A stretch of 64,000 nucleotides of DNA from Sciscionella marina DSM 45152 (GCF_000379465.1 NZ_KB905380.1:186001-250000); one strand, 5' to 3'. Shown: positions 52,675 through 60,771, counted from the stretch's first letter. The notes: generated by a model not told the origin, from the letters alone. Translations and numbers: made by a program.

Positions 52675-53432
52675 CGGGCCACCTCCCACCGCAGAAACGC
52701 GCCGACCTCAGTGAGGACCCGCTCCGGTTCCTGCGCGTGCGGGGCGTGCCCGCAGTCGGCCAGCTCGACCCGGTTCACCGGTCCGCCGAGCCCGCTCTCG
52801 AGCGCGTCGAGCTGGCGGCCCGTGCCGTACTGGTCGAGTTCACCCTGCAGCACCAGGGCCGGCGCGGACACCGCGGGCAGCAGGGCCTCGATCGACCAGG
52901 GGCGGAACTCCGCGGCGAGCCAGACCCCGCTCCAGCCACGGAAGACCGCATCGGGATCGGCGTGGAACGCGGCGAGTTTCCCCGCGAGCGCACCGTTCTC
53001 GTACTCCCCGGCCGCGGCACGGATGCCGGTGAGGGTCTCCGGTTCGACGAACACATGCGGGGCGAGCAGCACCAGACCGGCGACCGCGTGCCGCGCGGCG
53101 TGGATGAGCGCGATCGAGGCGCCGTCGCTGTGCCCGAGCAGCACGGGCTCCGGCAGGCCGAGCCGGTCGCGCAGTTCCGGGAGCACCGCCAACGCCTCAT
53201 CGTGCAGATAACTCACCGGCCGGGGAAGGCGTGCCGGCGCCGAGGCACCGTATCCGTACCGGGAATAGCTGAGCACGCCGCGCCCGGTGGCCGCCGCGAG
53301 CGCCGCGGGGAACCGCCGCCACAACGCCACGCAGCCGAGGCCCTCGTGCAGCAGCACCAGCGGCGCCAGCTCCGGGTCCCCCTCGATCATCGCGTACTCG
53401 ACCGGACCTGCGCGCAGTGCGACCTCGGGCAC
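52671..53432 (-). CDS. alpha/beta hydrolase (possible siderophore esterase)
   Basis: A 253-residue alpha/beta hydrolase. Oxyanion segment LVLLHEGLGCVALWRRFP, nucleophile VLLGHSDGASIALIHAAR, acid in LQGELDQYGT and His in DCGHAPHAQEP. All triad positions can be seen. GTG 53432 has GAGGACGG upstream and is the first gene of the operon 53432-47789. The iron box at 53479-53497 lies between it and the aryl-AMP ligase. Hydrolysis of the ferric siderophore for iron release, or of an ester intermediate, is plausible. Confidence 0.88.
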   Translation of the reverse strand: MPEVALRAGPVEYAMIEGDPELAPLVLLHEGLGCVALWRRFPAALAAATGRGVLSYSRYGYGASAPARLPRPVSYLHDEALAVLPELRDRLGLPEPVLLGHSDGASIALIHAARHAVAGLVLLAPHVFVEPETLTGIRAAAGEYENGALAGKLAAFHADPDAVFRGWSGVWLAAEFRPWSIEALLPAVSAPALVLQGELDQYGTGRQLDALESGLGGPVNRVELADCGHAPHAQEPERVLTEVGAFLRWEVAR

Positions 53433-53478
53433 GGACCGTCCTCTCGCTCACTTCGCTGGCCATTCGACGCAGCACGAG

Positions 53479-53497
53479 TTAGGTTAGGCTTACCAAC
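53479..53497. promoter_or_regulatory. iron box between divergent hydrolase and aryl-AMP ligase genes
   Basis: TTAGGTTAGGCTTACCAAC matches the 19-base iron-box consensus at 15-16 positions by hand count. It is 47 bases upstream of the hydrolase start (53432) and 37 upstream of the ligase start (53534), so one DtxR-family repressor site can serve both operons. Confidence 0.87.
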
Positions 53498-53533
53498 CAC
53501 ATGAATCAAGGCGTACCGTCGAGGAGCGAGCCG

Positions 53534-55153
53534 ATGCCCGTCGATCTCACCGAATGGCCGAGCGATGCCGCGGAGGGATACCGCGCCGCCGGATACTGGA
53601 CCGGGGCCACCTATCCGGAATTCCTCGCCGAGTTGGTGCAGCGGCACGGGGAGCGCACCGCGGTGCTCGATGACCGGATGCGGCTGAGCTTCCGCGAACT
53701 CGACGAACAATCCGCCGCGGTCGCCCGTGGCCTGCACGCGCTCGGTATCCGGGCGGGCGAGCGGATCCTGGTGCAGCTGCCCAATCGCGCGGAGTTCCTG
53801 GTGCTCTGGTTCGCCCTGGTCCGGATCGGCGCCGTCCCGGTGCACACCCAGCCGGGGCACCGCCGCAGCGAGATCACCCACCTCGCGGAACTCAGCGGGG
53901 CCAGCGGCTACGTCATCCCGGATCGACACGATCGGTTCGACCACCGCCGACTCGCCGCCGAGGTGCGCGCCGAATGCCCGGCGCTGCGGCACGTCATCGT
54001 GCTCGGCGATCCGGGAGGCGAACCGGGATTCATCGCGTTCAGCGAGCTCGCCGGGCTCGGTGCCGGGACCGTGCTGCCGGAGCGGGCCGCGAACGCCGGT
54101 GAGATCGCGGTGCTGCTGCTTTCCGGTGGTACGACGGGGAAGCCGAAGCTGATCCCGCGCACCCACGACGACTACCGGTACAACGGGGTCGCCGCGGCCG
54201 CGGTCTGCGAGCTCGGCGAGGACTCGGTCTACCTGGCCACGCTGCCGATCTCGTTCAACTACACCTGGAACTGCCCCGGCGTGCTCGGCACCCTCGGCGC
54301 GGGCGGCACCGTGGTGCTCGCCGGCAATCCGGACCCCGGCTACTGTTTCGAGCTCATCGAGCGCCACCGGGTCACGATCACCGCCATCAATCCGCAGCTG
54401 GCCCCGGTCTGGCTGGACGAGGTCGAGCACACCTCGGCGGACCTGTCCAGCCTGCGGGTGCTGCAGATCGGCAGCGCCCGACTCGCCGATGACACCGCGC
54501 GCCAGGTCATCGAGCGGTTCGAACCGGCCGTGCTGCAGCAGGTGTTCGGCATGGCCGAGGGACTGCTCAACCTCACCAGGCTCGGCGATGACCGGGAGAC
54601 GCTCGCCACCACCCAGGGCAAACCCATCTCCGTGGCGGACGAGATCCGGGTGGTCGACCCGGAGGACAACGAGGTGGCGGCGGGAGAACCGGGCGAACTG
54701 CTCACCCGCGGTCCCTACACCCTGCGCGGGTATTACCGGGCCGAGGAACACAACGCGAAAAATTTCACTCCGGACGGGTTCTACCGCACCGGGGATCTGG
54801 TGCGCCGCACCGAAAGCGGCCATCTGATCGTGGTCGGGCGGGTCAAGGACCAGATCAACCGGGGCGGGGAGAAGATCGCCGCGACCGAGGTCGAGGGGCA
54901 TCTGCTCGCCCATCCGGGAATCCGCTCGGTGGCGCTGGTCGGCGCGCCCGATACCGACCTCGGCGAACGCTCGGTGGCCTTCGTCGTCGCGCAGCACGGC
55001 GATGCCCCCAACCGCCTGGAACTCACGAAGTTCCTGGAACAGCGGGGCATCGCCGCCTACAAGGCACCGGACCGGGTGGAACACATCGAGACGATGCCGC
55101 TGACCCCGCTCGGCAAGATGGACAAGAAGGCACTCGCCGAGCGGCTGGCCTGA
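53534..55153 (+). CDS. aryl-acid AMP ligase (salicylate/2,3-dihydroxybenzoate type)
   Basis: A 539-residue stand-alone aryl-acid adenylating enzyme of the EntE/DhbE/MbtA/YbtE family: P-loop LLLSGGTTGKPKLIPRTHDD, VFGMAEGLLNLTR, RVKDQINRGGEKIAATEVEG and the C-terminal LGKMDKKAL. Hand alignment to DhbE puts Cys at position 240 (NYTWNCPG) and Leu at 337 (EGLLN), the two positions known to favour salicylate over dihydroxybenzoate. The preceding residues T-W-N are unusual. It should load the aryl carrier domain of the 40056-43517 synthetase. ATG 53534 has GAGGAG upstream; ATG 53501 lies against the iron box. Confidence 0.92.
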   Translation: MPVDLTEWPSDAAEGYRAAGYWTGATYPEFLAELVQRHGERTAVLDDRMRLSFRELDEQSAAVARGLHALGIRAGERILVQLPNRAEFLVLWFALVRIGAVPVHTQPGHRRSEITHLAELSGASGYVIPDRHDRFDHRRLAAEVRAECPALRHVIVLGDPGGEPGFIAFSELAGLGAGTVLPERAANAGEIAVLLLSGGTTGKPKLIPRTHDDYRYNGVAAAAVCELGEDSVYLATLPISFNYTWNCPGVLGTLGAGGTVVLAGNPDPGYCFELIERHRVTITAINPQLAPVWLDEVEHTSADLSSLRVLQIGSARLADDTARQVIERFEPAVLQQVFGMAEGLLNLTRLGDDRETLATTQGKPISVADEIRVVDPEDNEVAAGEPGELLTRGPYTLRGYYRAEEHNAKNFTPDGFYRTGDLVRRTESGHLIVVGRVKDQINRGGEKIAATEVEGHLLAHPGIRSVALVGAPDTDLGERSVAFVVAQHGDAPNRLELTKFLEQRGIAAYKAPDRVEHIETMPLTPLGKMDKKALAERLA

Positions 55154-55163
55154 TCACCCGAAC

Positions 55164-55202
55164 GCGCTGTCACACGAAGGCGCTGTCACACGAAGGCGCT
55201 GT
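55164..55202. repeat. 16-bp tandem duplication across a stop codon
   Basis: GCGCTGTCACACGAAG occurs twice exactly (55164-55179, 55180-55195) and a partial third copy follows. On the minus strand it contains the last codons and the TGA of the acyl-CoA dehydrogenase gene, so the Ala-Phe-Val-stop tail is duplicated downstream of the real stop. It fills the gap between convergent genes. Confidence 0.85.
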
Positions 55203-56367
55203 GCCCGGTGATGGATTTGCCGACGATCAGCGTGTTCATCTCCCGGGAGCCTTCGAAGGAGTACACCGCCTCGGCGTCGGCGAAGAACTTCGCGATCTCG
55301 TAGTCGAGCACGATTCCGTTGCCACCGAACAGTTCACGCGCCCGGGAAACGACCTCGCGCATCCGGGTGGTGGTGAATGCCTTCGCCAGCGCGGCCTGGT
55401 CGGCTCGCGCCTCTCCGCGTTCGATGAGCTCGTTGAGGCGCACCACCATGCCGAACATCGCGGTGATATCGCCGAGCATCTTCACCAGCAGGTCCTGGAT
55501 CAGCTGGAAACCGCCGATCGGCTTGCCGAACTGCACCCGCTGCGTCGCGTACTCCCGCGCGAGCTCATAAGCGCGAACCGCGATCCCGAGTGCCTGCCAG
55601 GCGACACCGCCCCTGGTGCGGGCGAGCACCTTCGCGGTGTCCCGGAAGCTGTTGATGCGCTGGAGCCGGTTCGCCTCGGGGACCCGCACGCCATCGAGGG
55701 TGATGTCCGCGTTCTGCACGGTGCGCAGCGCGATCTTGCCCTCGATCTTTCTCGTGGTGAATCCCGGCGTACCGTTCTCCACCACGAATCCCTTGACATT
55801 GCCATCGGCCACATTCCGGGCCCACACGACCACGAGATCGGCGAAGGTGCCGTTCCCGATCCAGCGCTTCGCCCCGTCCAGTACCCATTCCGCGCCGTCC
55901 CAGCGCGCGGTGGTGCGCATTCCGCCCGCCACATCGGAACCGCCCTCCGGTTCGGTGAGCGCGAAGGCACCGATCTTGCGCATCGCCACCATGTCCGGGA
56001 TCCAGCGCCGGTGCTGCTCTTCGTCGCCCCCACCGTAGATGGAGCCGAGCGCGAGCCCGGTGTGCACCCCGGAGAACACCGCGAAGGAGGGATCGATGCG
56101 GTTCAGCTCCAGGCTGAGAAATCCGGGAAAGAGGGCACTGCGCGCTTTCCCGTCGCCGTATTCCGGGTACTGATAACCGGCCAGCTTCAGCTCGGCGAAT
56201 TTCCCGATGGCCTCGGCCGGGAATTCGCCGCTGTCCCACGCCTCGTTCGCGATCGGTGTGATCTCGCACTCCAGATAGGATCGGATGTCCGCGAGCTCGG
56301 CGCGTTCCTCGGCGGAAAGCAGTTCGGCGTACCCGAAGAAATCCGCTTCCTCGTGCACCTGTGCCAT
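55186..56367 (-). CDS. acyl-CoA dehydrogenase (glutaryl-CoA dehydrogenase-like)
   Basis: A 393-residue acyl-CoA dehydrogenase. Signatures GAFALTEPEGGSDVAGGMRT and EWVLDGAKRWIGNGTFADLV, then VSRARELFGGNGIVLDYEIA and YSFEGSREMNTLIVGKSITG. The FEGSREMN base motif and GGNGI segment are like glutaryl-CoA dehydrogenase/GcdH relatives. It starts 11 bases after the CoA-transferase gene (56379-57566), so the two form an operon: CoA-ester formation followed by oxidation. The C-terminal codons are tandemly repeated in the downstream spacer. Confidence 0.9.
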   Translation of the reverse strand: MAQVHEEADFFGYAELLSAEERAELADIRSYLECEITPIANEAWDSGEFPAEAIGKFAELKLAGYQYPEYGDGKARSALFPGFLSLELNRIDPSFAVFSGVHTGLALGSIYGGGDEEQHRRWIPDMVAMRKIGAFALTEPEGGSDVAGGMRTTARWDGAEWVLDGAKRWIGNGTFADLVVVWARNVADGNVKGFVVENGTPGFTTRKIEGKIALRTVQNADITLDGVRVPEANRLQRINSFRDTAKVLARTRGGVAWQALGIAVRAYELAREYATQRVQFGKPIGGFQLIQDLLVKMLGDITAMFGMVVRLNELIERGEARADQAALAKAFTTTRMREVVSRARELFGGNGIVLDYEIAKFFADAEAVYSFEGSREMNTLIVGKSITGHSAFV

Positions 56368-56378
56368 GATCGATGCTC

Positions 56379-57566
56379 CTATTCCTGTCCTGCGGTCTCG
56401 ATGGCACCCAGTTCGGCGAGAATCTCCGCGCCGTCCTGGCCGGGGAGCGGTGCGTGCCTGCGGACGCTGGCCGGGGTGCGGGAGAACCGCATCGGGGTGC
56501 CGATCACCCGGTAGCTACCCTCGCTCGGGTGCTCGGCGACATCGAGCAGGCGACCTTCGCGCACATACGGGTCCTCCTCGGCCTCGTCCAGGCGCAGCAC
56601 CGGACCGACCGGGATACTGTGCTCGGTGCAGACCTCGATCCATTCGGCAGTGGTCAGATTCGGGGTGACCGATTCGATCAGTTCGGCGATCGCGGCGCCG
56701 TCGGCTTTGGCGTCGATGATCTCCCCGTTCACCCGCGGGTCCGCGGCGAGGTCGTCCCGGCCCGCGGCGTGGAACAGGTCCCGGCAGTTCTGCGGGCTGT
56801 ACGGGATGATCATCGCGTGCCCGTCCTTGGTCGGCCGGGCGCGGTGTCCCTTGTTCATCGACAACGGGAAGCCCGTCTCCCCCATCGGCGGCTCGAAGAT
56901 CTTGCCCTGCAGGTGTTCCACCAGGTTGAAGGCGAGCAGGGGGTCGGTCATCGGCACCTCGACCAGCTGACCCTCGCCGGTGGCCCGCTGGTGCACGAGC
57001 GCGGCGAGCACCGAGTACACGATGGTCAGCGCGCTCACCTTGTCCGCGAAGATCCCGGGCAGCACCACGGGTGCGCCGATGTCCCCTGCCCGCGAGGCGA
57101 TGTCCAGCAGCCCGGAGGCCGCCTGCACCGTCTCGTCGTAGGCGGCAAGCGTGGCCCGGTCGGAATCGGGCCGGAATCCCTGCGCGTGCGCATAGATGAG
57201 TTTCGGGTTCGCCTCGGCGAGGCTGTCGTAGTCCATGCGCAGCCGCCGCAGGGCATCGATGCGCATATTGGTGATCAGGATGTCCGCGCCGTGCACCAGT
57301 TCGAGCGCGCTGGCGTGTTCCTGCTCGTCCTTCAGATTCAGCGCGATACTGCGCTTGTTCCGGTTGACGTTCAGGTTCAGCGGGGTCATCCCCGGCGTGC
57401 GGTGCACGGTCCCGTTGCGCACCGTGTCCCGCGGGGATTCGATCTTGACCACATCCGCGCCCAGATCGCCGAGGATCTGCGCCGCGTACGGACCCATCAC
57501 CACGGTGGACAGGTCGACGACCCGCACTCCCGCGAGCGGTCCATTGTTGTTTCCGGGAGCCTGCAT
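56379..57566 (-). CDS. CoA-transferase family III (CaiB/BaiF)
   Basis: A 395-residue formyl-CoA-transferase-fold enzyme in canonical order: PLAGVRVVDLSTVVMGPYAA, ILGDLGADVVKIESP, NRNKRSIALNLKDEQ, and DILITNMRIDALRRL. The catalytic Asp is expected at LAAYDETVQAASG. It should transfer CoA from a donor thioester (perhaps succinyl-CoA) to an acid oxidised by the next gene product. ATG 57566 is chosen because GGAGG lies nine bases upstream; ATG 57572 sits too close to it. A LysR gene lies upstream on the same strand. Confidence 0.9.
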   Translation of the reverse strand: MQAPGNNNGPLAGVRVVDLSTVVMGPYAAQILGDLGADVVKIESPRDTVRNGTVHRTPGMTPLNLNVNRNKRSIALNLKDEQEHASALELVHGADILITNMRIDALRRLRMDYDSLAEANPKLIYAHAQGFRPDSDRATLAAYDETVQAASGLLDIASRAGDIGAPVVLPGIFADKVSALTIVYSVLAALVHQRATGEGQLVEVPMTDPLLAFNLVEHLQGKIFEPPMGETGFPLSMNKGHRARPTKDGHAMIIPYSPQNCRDLFHAAGRDDLAADPRVNGEIIDAKADGAAIAELIESVTPNLTTAEWIEVCTEHSIPVGPVLRLDEAEEDPYVREGRLLDVAEHPSEGSYRVIGTPMRFSRTPASVRRHAPLPGQDGAEILAELGAIETAGQE

Positions 57567-57668
57567 TGTCATCTTCCTCCACCGGATAACGCGTCTCGTG
57601 CTTTCACCTTCGACGCTAGCCGCGGCGGAAAAGAACAATCAACGATCCGGCTGCACCGAGTGGCGAAC

Positions 57669-57697
57669 AATGGCGTGACCACAGCGGTCACGCCATT
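57669..57697 (-). terminator. strong hairpin after the LysR gene
   Basis: A 12-base perfect stem AATGGCGTGACC / GGTCACGCCATT around a 5-base loop, three bases beyond the LysR stop at 57701. There is no U-tract on the minus strand, so it is an I-shaped terminator of the kind accepted in actinobacteria. It separates the lysR transcript from the CoA-transferase operon promoter. Confidence 0.75.
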
Positions 57698-57700
57698 GAA

Positions 57701-58591
57701 TCACCGGCTCCCGGCAAGTACTTCCTTGGCGAGTTCGAGCAGTTCTCGCAGGTCATCGCGGTCTTCTCGCCAACCCAGCCCGGTAGTAAGCGCAGGCTGG
57801 AAATCATTGAACGGCAGCACGACATTGTTCTCGGTCCGATGTTTCTGCATATCGCTTTCCGGATCGAGCATGGAGATCGCGAAGGCTGATCCGTTCGCCA
57901 CGAATTCGCTGACGCTGCCGTAGTCACCACTGGAAAGGGTGATTTTCTTGTTGATTCCCGCGGCCGCGATGCGCACGCCGAGCTGTTCGAAATAGGTCGG
58001 CGACATGCCCGCGGCGGGCCGGACATAGGTGTACTCGGTCAGCTCGGAGAGCGAAACCGATTCCCGGTCCCGGAATTCGGCCGCGGGCAGCACCGCGCCG
58101 AGTGGTTCGCTGTCGATCTCCAGGATCCCGATTCCCTCGATGTGCACCGGCAGATGCACCAGGGCCAGGCCCAGCTCCCCGCGTTGCAGTGCGGCGGCCA
58201 GATCGGCACTGCCGCCCGGCCAGCGCTTCAACCGGTATCCCGTCGCGCGCGATTCGAGTTCCTTGAGCCGTTCCCGGACCCGGCGATGCAGGCCGGGCGG
58301 CACGCCGATGTACACGGTGCGCTGTTCCGGCACGATTTCCTCGCGCAGCCGCCAGCCGATATCGTCGAAGCGGCCGAGGACATCGCGCACGATCGGCACC
58401 AAAGCCTCACCCGCCCGGGTCAGCCCGACGTGGTGCGAGTCCCGGTCAAACAACACGACCTCGAGTTCCCGCTCCAGATCCCGCACCCGCTGACTCAACG
58501 GCGAGGTCGCCATGTGCAACCGCCGCGCCGCCCGGGAAAAGCTCAGCTCCTCGGCGACCGCGAGGAAATAGCGCAGGTGAAAGATCTCCAC
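57701..58591 (-). CDS. LysR-family transcriptional regulator
   Basis: A 296-residue LysR protein: MEIFHLRYFLAVAEELSFSR, recognition helix MATSPLSQRVRDLERELEVV, and a full effector domain. It is transcribed in the same direction as the CoA-transferase/acyl-CoA dehydrogenase operon (57566-55186) behind a hairpin terminator, which is unusual for LysR genes, normally divergent from targets. The upstream side is occupied by a transposase remnant, so a former divergent partner may have been lost. Residues 1-60 match the truncated LysR at 1-660 closely in style. Confidence 0.92.
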   Translation of the reverse strand: MEIFHLRYFLAVAEELSFSRAARRLHMATSPLSQRVRDLERELEVVLFDRDSHHVGLTRAGEALVPIVRDVLGRFDDIGWRLREEIVPEQRTVYIGVPPGLHRRVRERLKELESRATGYRLKRWPGGSADLAAALQRGELGLALVHLPVHIEGIGILEIDSEPLGAVLPAAEFRDRESVSLSELTEYTYVRPAAGMSPTYFEQLGVRIAAAGINKKITLSSGDYGSVSEFVANGSAFAISMLDPESDMQKHRTENNVVLPFNDFQPALTTGLGWREDRDDLRELLELAKEVLAGSR

Positions 58592-58609
58592 CGGTCAACC
58601 GTAACGTCT

Positions 58610-58950
58610 CAGCTCGTTGTTCGACCTTCGTGCTTCGTGCGGGTTGTGGTTGCTGTGTCGTTTTGGTTTCCCGACGACAGGTGACGGCACGATGTTTGCT
58701 GCGTGACCCTGGTGGGCGGCCTGGGTCGAGCCTGGAAGGTTTCGGTGCGCTGGCGGGCAGCGCGGTGGCCGGGCGGATGGTGCGAAATCCCCGGCGGACG
58801 CGGGCCGGTGTCAACCGGCCGGGGGCGGCGCCGCTTTCTCCCGTGGTCGGCGCAGGTCTTCGGCGAGGTGGCGGGCGAATCTCAGTCCGGCGTGCGCGGC
58901 GATGATCAACCACATCCACCGGTCAGCTGCCTCAGGGTGCCCGTAGCCGA
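58610..58950 (-). pseudogene. transposase 3' remnant, frameshifted
   Basis: On the minus strand, one frame reads HPEAADRWMWLIIAAHAGLR followed by FARHLAEDLRRPREKAAPP. After a shift near 58815 the next frame reads GRLTPARVRRGFRTIRPATA and ASAPKPSRLDPGRPPGSRSK. Together these form the C-terminal third of a widespread actinobacterial DDE transposase (usual wording RLTPARVRRGFRNIR..., PGPGRPPGSKNR; recognised from memory). The N-terminal and catalytic parts are missing and the frame is broken, so it is dead. It occupies most of the 537-base gap between lysR and dhaL. Confidence 0.75.
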
Positions 58951-58969
58951 AACAGACCTTGACCAACAA

Positions 58970-59119
58970 GCTCAGAGCGCGTCTGATGACTTTTCGTCCG
59001 TCGCGAGCGGGAGTCAGCGTGGCAGGGTCCCTGCGGACTCCCGCCCCCGGGATCAGCAAGGTCGACGACAACGCAGCGAGGCGCCGCGCAGCAGGACACG
59101 GAGTTGTCCGACGTGCTCC
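58970..59119. repeat. diverged intergenic repeat, copy B (MITE-like, with inverted ends)
   Basis: Shares both ends with copy A at 12303-12560: left GCTCAGAGCGCGTCTGATGA and CGTCCGTCGCGAGCGGGA, right CAGCAGGACACGGAGTTGTC. Here the two ends are also imperfect inverted repeats: GAGCGCGTCTGATGAC against GAGCACGTCGGACAAC, 12 of 16 positions. The interior differs from copy A and is shorter. It abuts the transposase remnant at 58610-58950, so it may be the left end of the same lost element. Confidence 0.6.
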
Positions 59120-59128
59120 CCGTCCGGT

Positions 59129-59752
59129 TCAACCGTTCGCGGCGGCGAAGAACATCGCCACGGTGAGCGCGCCGGGATCCATCACTCCGCGGGCGTGCTC
59201 CCCGACGTAGCTGGCCCGGCCGCGCCGGGCCAGCAGCTGCTCGGTCGATTCGGCACCGGTACGCGCGGCCGCGGCGGCCTCGTGCAGTGCCTGATCCGGT
59301 CCCGCGTTCCGTTCGGCCGCCGCCCGCAGGGCCTGCGCGGCGGGCACCATCGCGTCCACCATGGTCTTGTGCCCGACCTCGGCCTTGCCCAGCCGCTGCA
59401 CCACCGCGGCGGCGTTCCCGGCCGCGGTGGCCAGGTTCGTGCCGTTCACCGGTTCGGTGAACGCCTTGGCAAACTCCCGGAACCACATGCCGAACAGCGG
59501 ACCACTGGTCCCGCCGGTGTTCAGGAAGGCCTCGGAGACCGCGGTGAACACGGCCGCCGGATCCTCGGCCCCCTCCAGGTTCACCCGGGCGCGGCCGAGC
59601 GCCGAACGCAGGTTGGTGCCGTAGTCACCGTCGCCCGCGCGCCGGTCGAGTTCGGTCAGCTCACCGGTCCGGTCGAGCACGTTCGCGATGAACCGGTCGA
59701 TCCAGGCGCGCACCTCCGCGCCGCCGAATGCGTCCACGTCTTGCTCCTTCAC
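59129..59752 (-). CDS. dhaL: dihydroxyacetone kinase subunit DhaL (ATP/ADP-binding)
   Basis: A 207-residue DhaL. The nucleotide/Mg-binding LDRRAGDGDYGTNLRSAL (three-Asp motif) and NTGGTSGPLFGMWFREF are present, as is the C-terminal DPGALTVAMFFAAANG. GTG 59752 overlaps the dhaK stop as GTGA. Together DhaK and DhaL phosphorylate dihydroxyacetone. No dhaM-type PTS component is seen, so phosphate may come from ATP or from a phosphotransferase elsewhere. Confidence 0.92.
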   Translation of the reverse strand: MKEQDVDAFGGAEVRAWIDRFIANVLDRTGELTELDRRAGDGDYGTNLRSALGRARVNLEGAEDPAAVFTAVSEAFLNTGGTSGPLFGMWFREFAKAFTEPVNGTNLATAAGNAAAVVQRLGKAEVGHKTMVDAMVPAAQALRAAAERNAGPDQALHEAAAAARTGAESTEQLLARRGRASYVGEHARGVMDPGALTVAMFFAAANG

Positions 59753-60741
59753 CAGGTCAGGGCCGGGGTACGGACCGGGGCGTCCCAGAGCTCGGCCAGT
59801 TCCGGATCGAGCCGGAGCAGGGTCACCGAACAACCGCGCATGTCCAGCGCGGTGACATACGAGCCGACGAGGGAACGGGCGATCCGGATGCCGCGGGCCG
59901 CGAGGTGTTCGTGCAGTTCGCGCGCCACGGTGGCCAGTTCGAGGCCATGCGTGGCGCCCAGTCCGTTGACGATGGCCAGCACCTCCTCGCCCCCGGTGAG
60001 CCCGAGCGATTCGAGCACCGGATCGGCCAGCGCGGCGGTCAGTTCCCGCGCGCTGCCGTACGGCCTGCGGCCGATGCCGTGCTCCCCGTGGATACCGACC
60101 CCGAACTCCACCTCGTCCACTTCGAGTTCGAAGGAGGGACGGGATTCGCCTGGATGGGTGCAGGCGGCGGTGGCCAGGGCGAGCGTACGCGCCGAGGTGG
60201 TGATCCGGGCGGCCAGTTCGGCCAGCTGCTCCAGGTCCGCGCCGCGCTCGGCGGCCGCCCCGCAGATCTTCTCCACCGCGAGCACGGCCGCGGTCCCCCG
60301 CCTGCCGGGCCCGTCCTCGCTTTCGGTGGCCAGATCGTCGTCCACCAGCGCGATCCGGGTCTCGATGCCCTCCTCGGCGGCCAGTTCCGCGGCGATGCCG
60401 AAGTTCAGCAGGTCACCGGTGTAGTTCTTCACCACGAGCAGCACCCCGCGCCCGCGGTCGGCCGCCCGGATCGCGGCCCGGACCTGGTAGGCGGTCGGGC
60501 TGGCGAACACCGCACCGGGCACGGCGACATCGAGCATCCCGGTGCCCACGAAACCGGTGTGCAGCGGTTCGTGCCCGGAACCGCCACCGGACACCAGCGC
60601 CACCTTGTCGGCCGGTTCGGCACGGATCAGGTAGGCCGGGTCGGCGTTCGCGCGCACCAGGCCCGGGTGCGAGCGCGCGAACCCGTCGAGCGCCTCGGCG
60701 ACCAGCTCGTCCGGATCATTCAGCAGTGCACGTACCGGCAT
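59749..60741 (-). CDS. dhaK: dihydroxyacetone kinase subunit DhaK (substrate-binding)
   Basis: A roughly 330-residue DhaK. The substrate site is in VALVSGGGSGHEPLHTGFVG and VKNYTGDLLNFGIAAELA. The covalent-hemiaminal histidine is in VGIHGEHGIGRR, and the C-terminal NGLGATHGLELATVARELHE is typical. ATG 60741 is used because GAAGGA lies at a usable distance; ATG 60753 is directly abutted by it. It is divergent from the IclR regulator at 60857, with a dyad between at 60772-60788. It forms an operon with dhaL. Confidence 0.92.
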   Translation of the reverse strand: MPVRALLNDPDELVAEALDGFARSHPGLVRANADPAYLIRAEPADKVALVSGGGSGHEPLHTGFVGTGMLDVAVPGAVFASPTAYQVRAAIRAADRGRGVLLVVKNYTGDLLNFGIAAELAAEEGIETRIALVDDDLATESEDGPGRRGTAAVLAVEKICGAAAERGADLEQLAELAARITTSARTLALATAACTHPGESRPSFELEVDEVEFGVGIHGEHGIGRRPYGSARELTAALADPVLESLGLTGGEEVLAIVNGLGATHGLELATVARELHEHLAARGIRIARSLVGSYVTALDMRGCSVTLLRLDPELAELWDAPVRTPALTW

Positions 60742-60771
60742 CCTCGCGACCATCCTTCATCGTCGAAGCTC

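Noticed and set aside
55164-55202. CRISPR-like repeat
   Set aside because: Units are directly adjacent with no spacers and only 16 bases; simple tandem duplication.
58811-59071. 86-codon minus-strand frame as a functional gene
   Set aside because: Its second half is the transposase remnant and its first half is repeat copy B; it is broken by a frameshift, so it is treated as a pseudogene piece.
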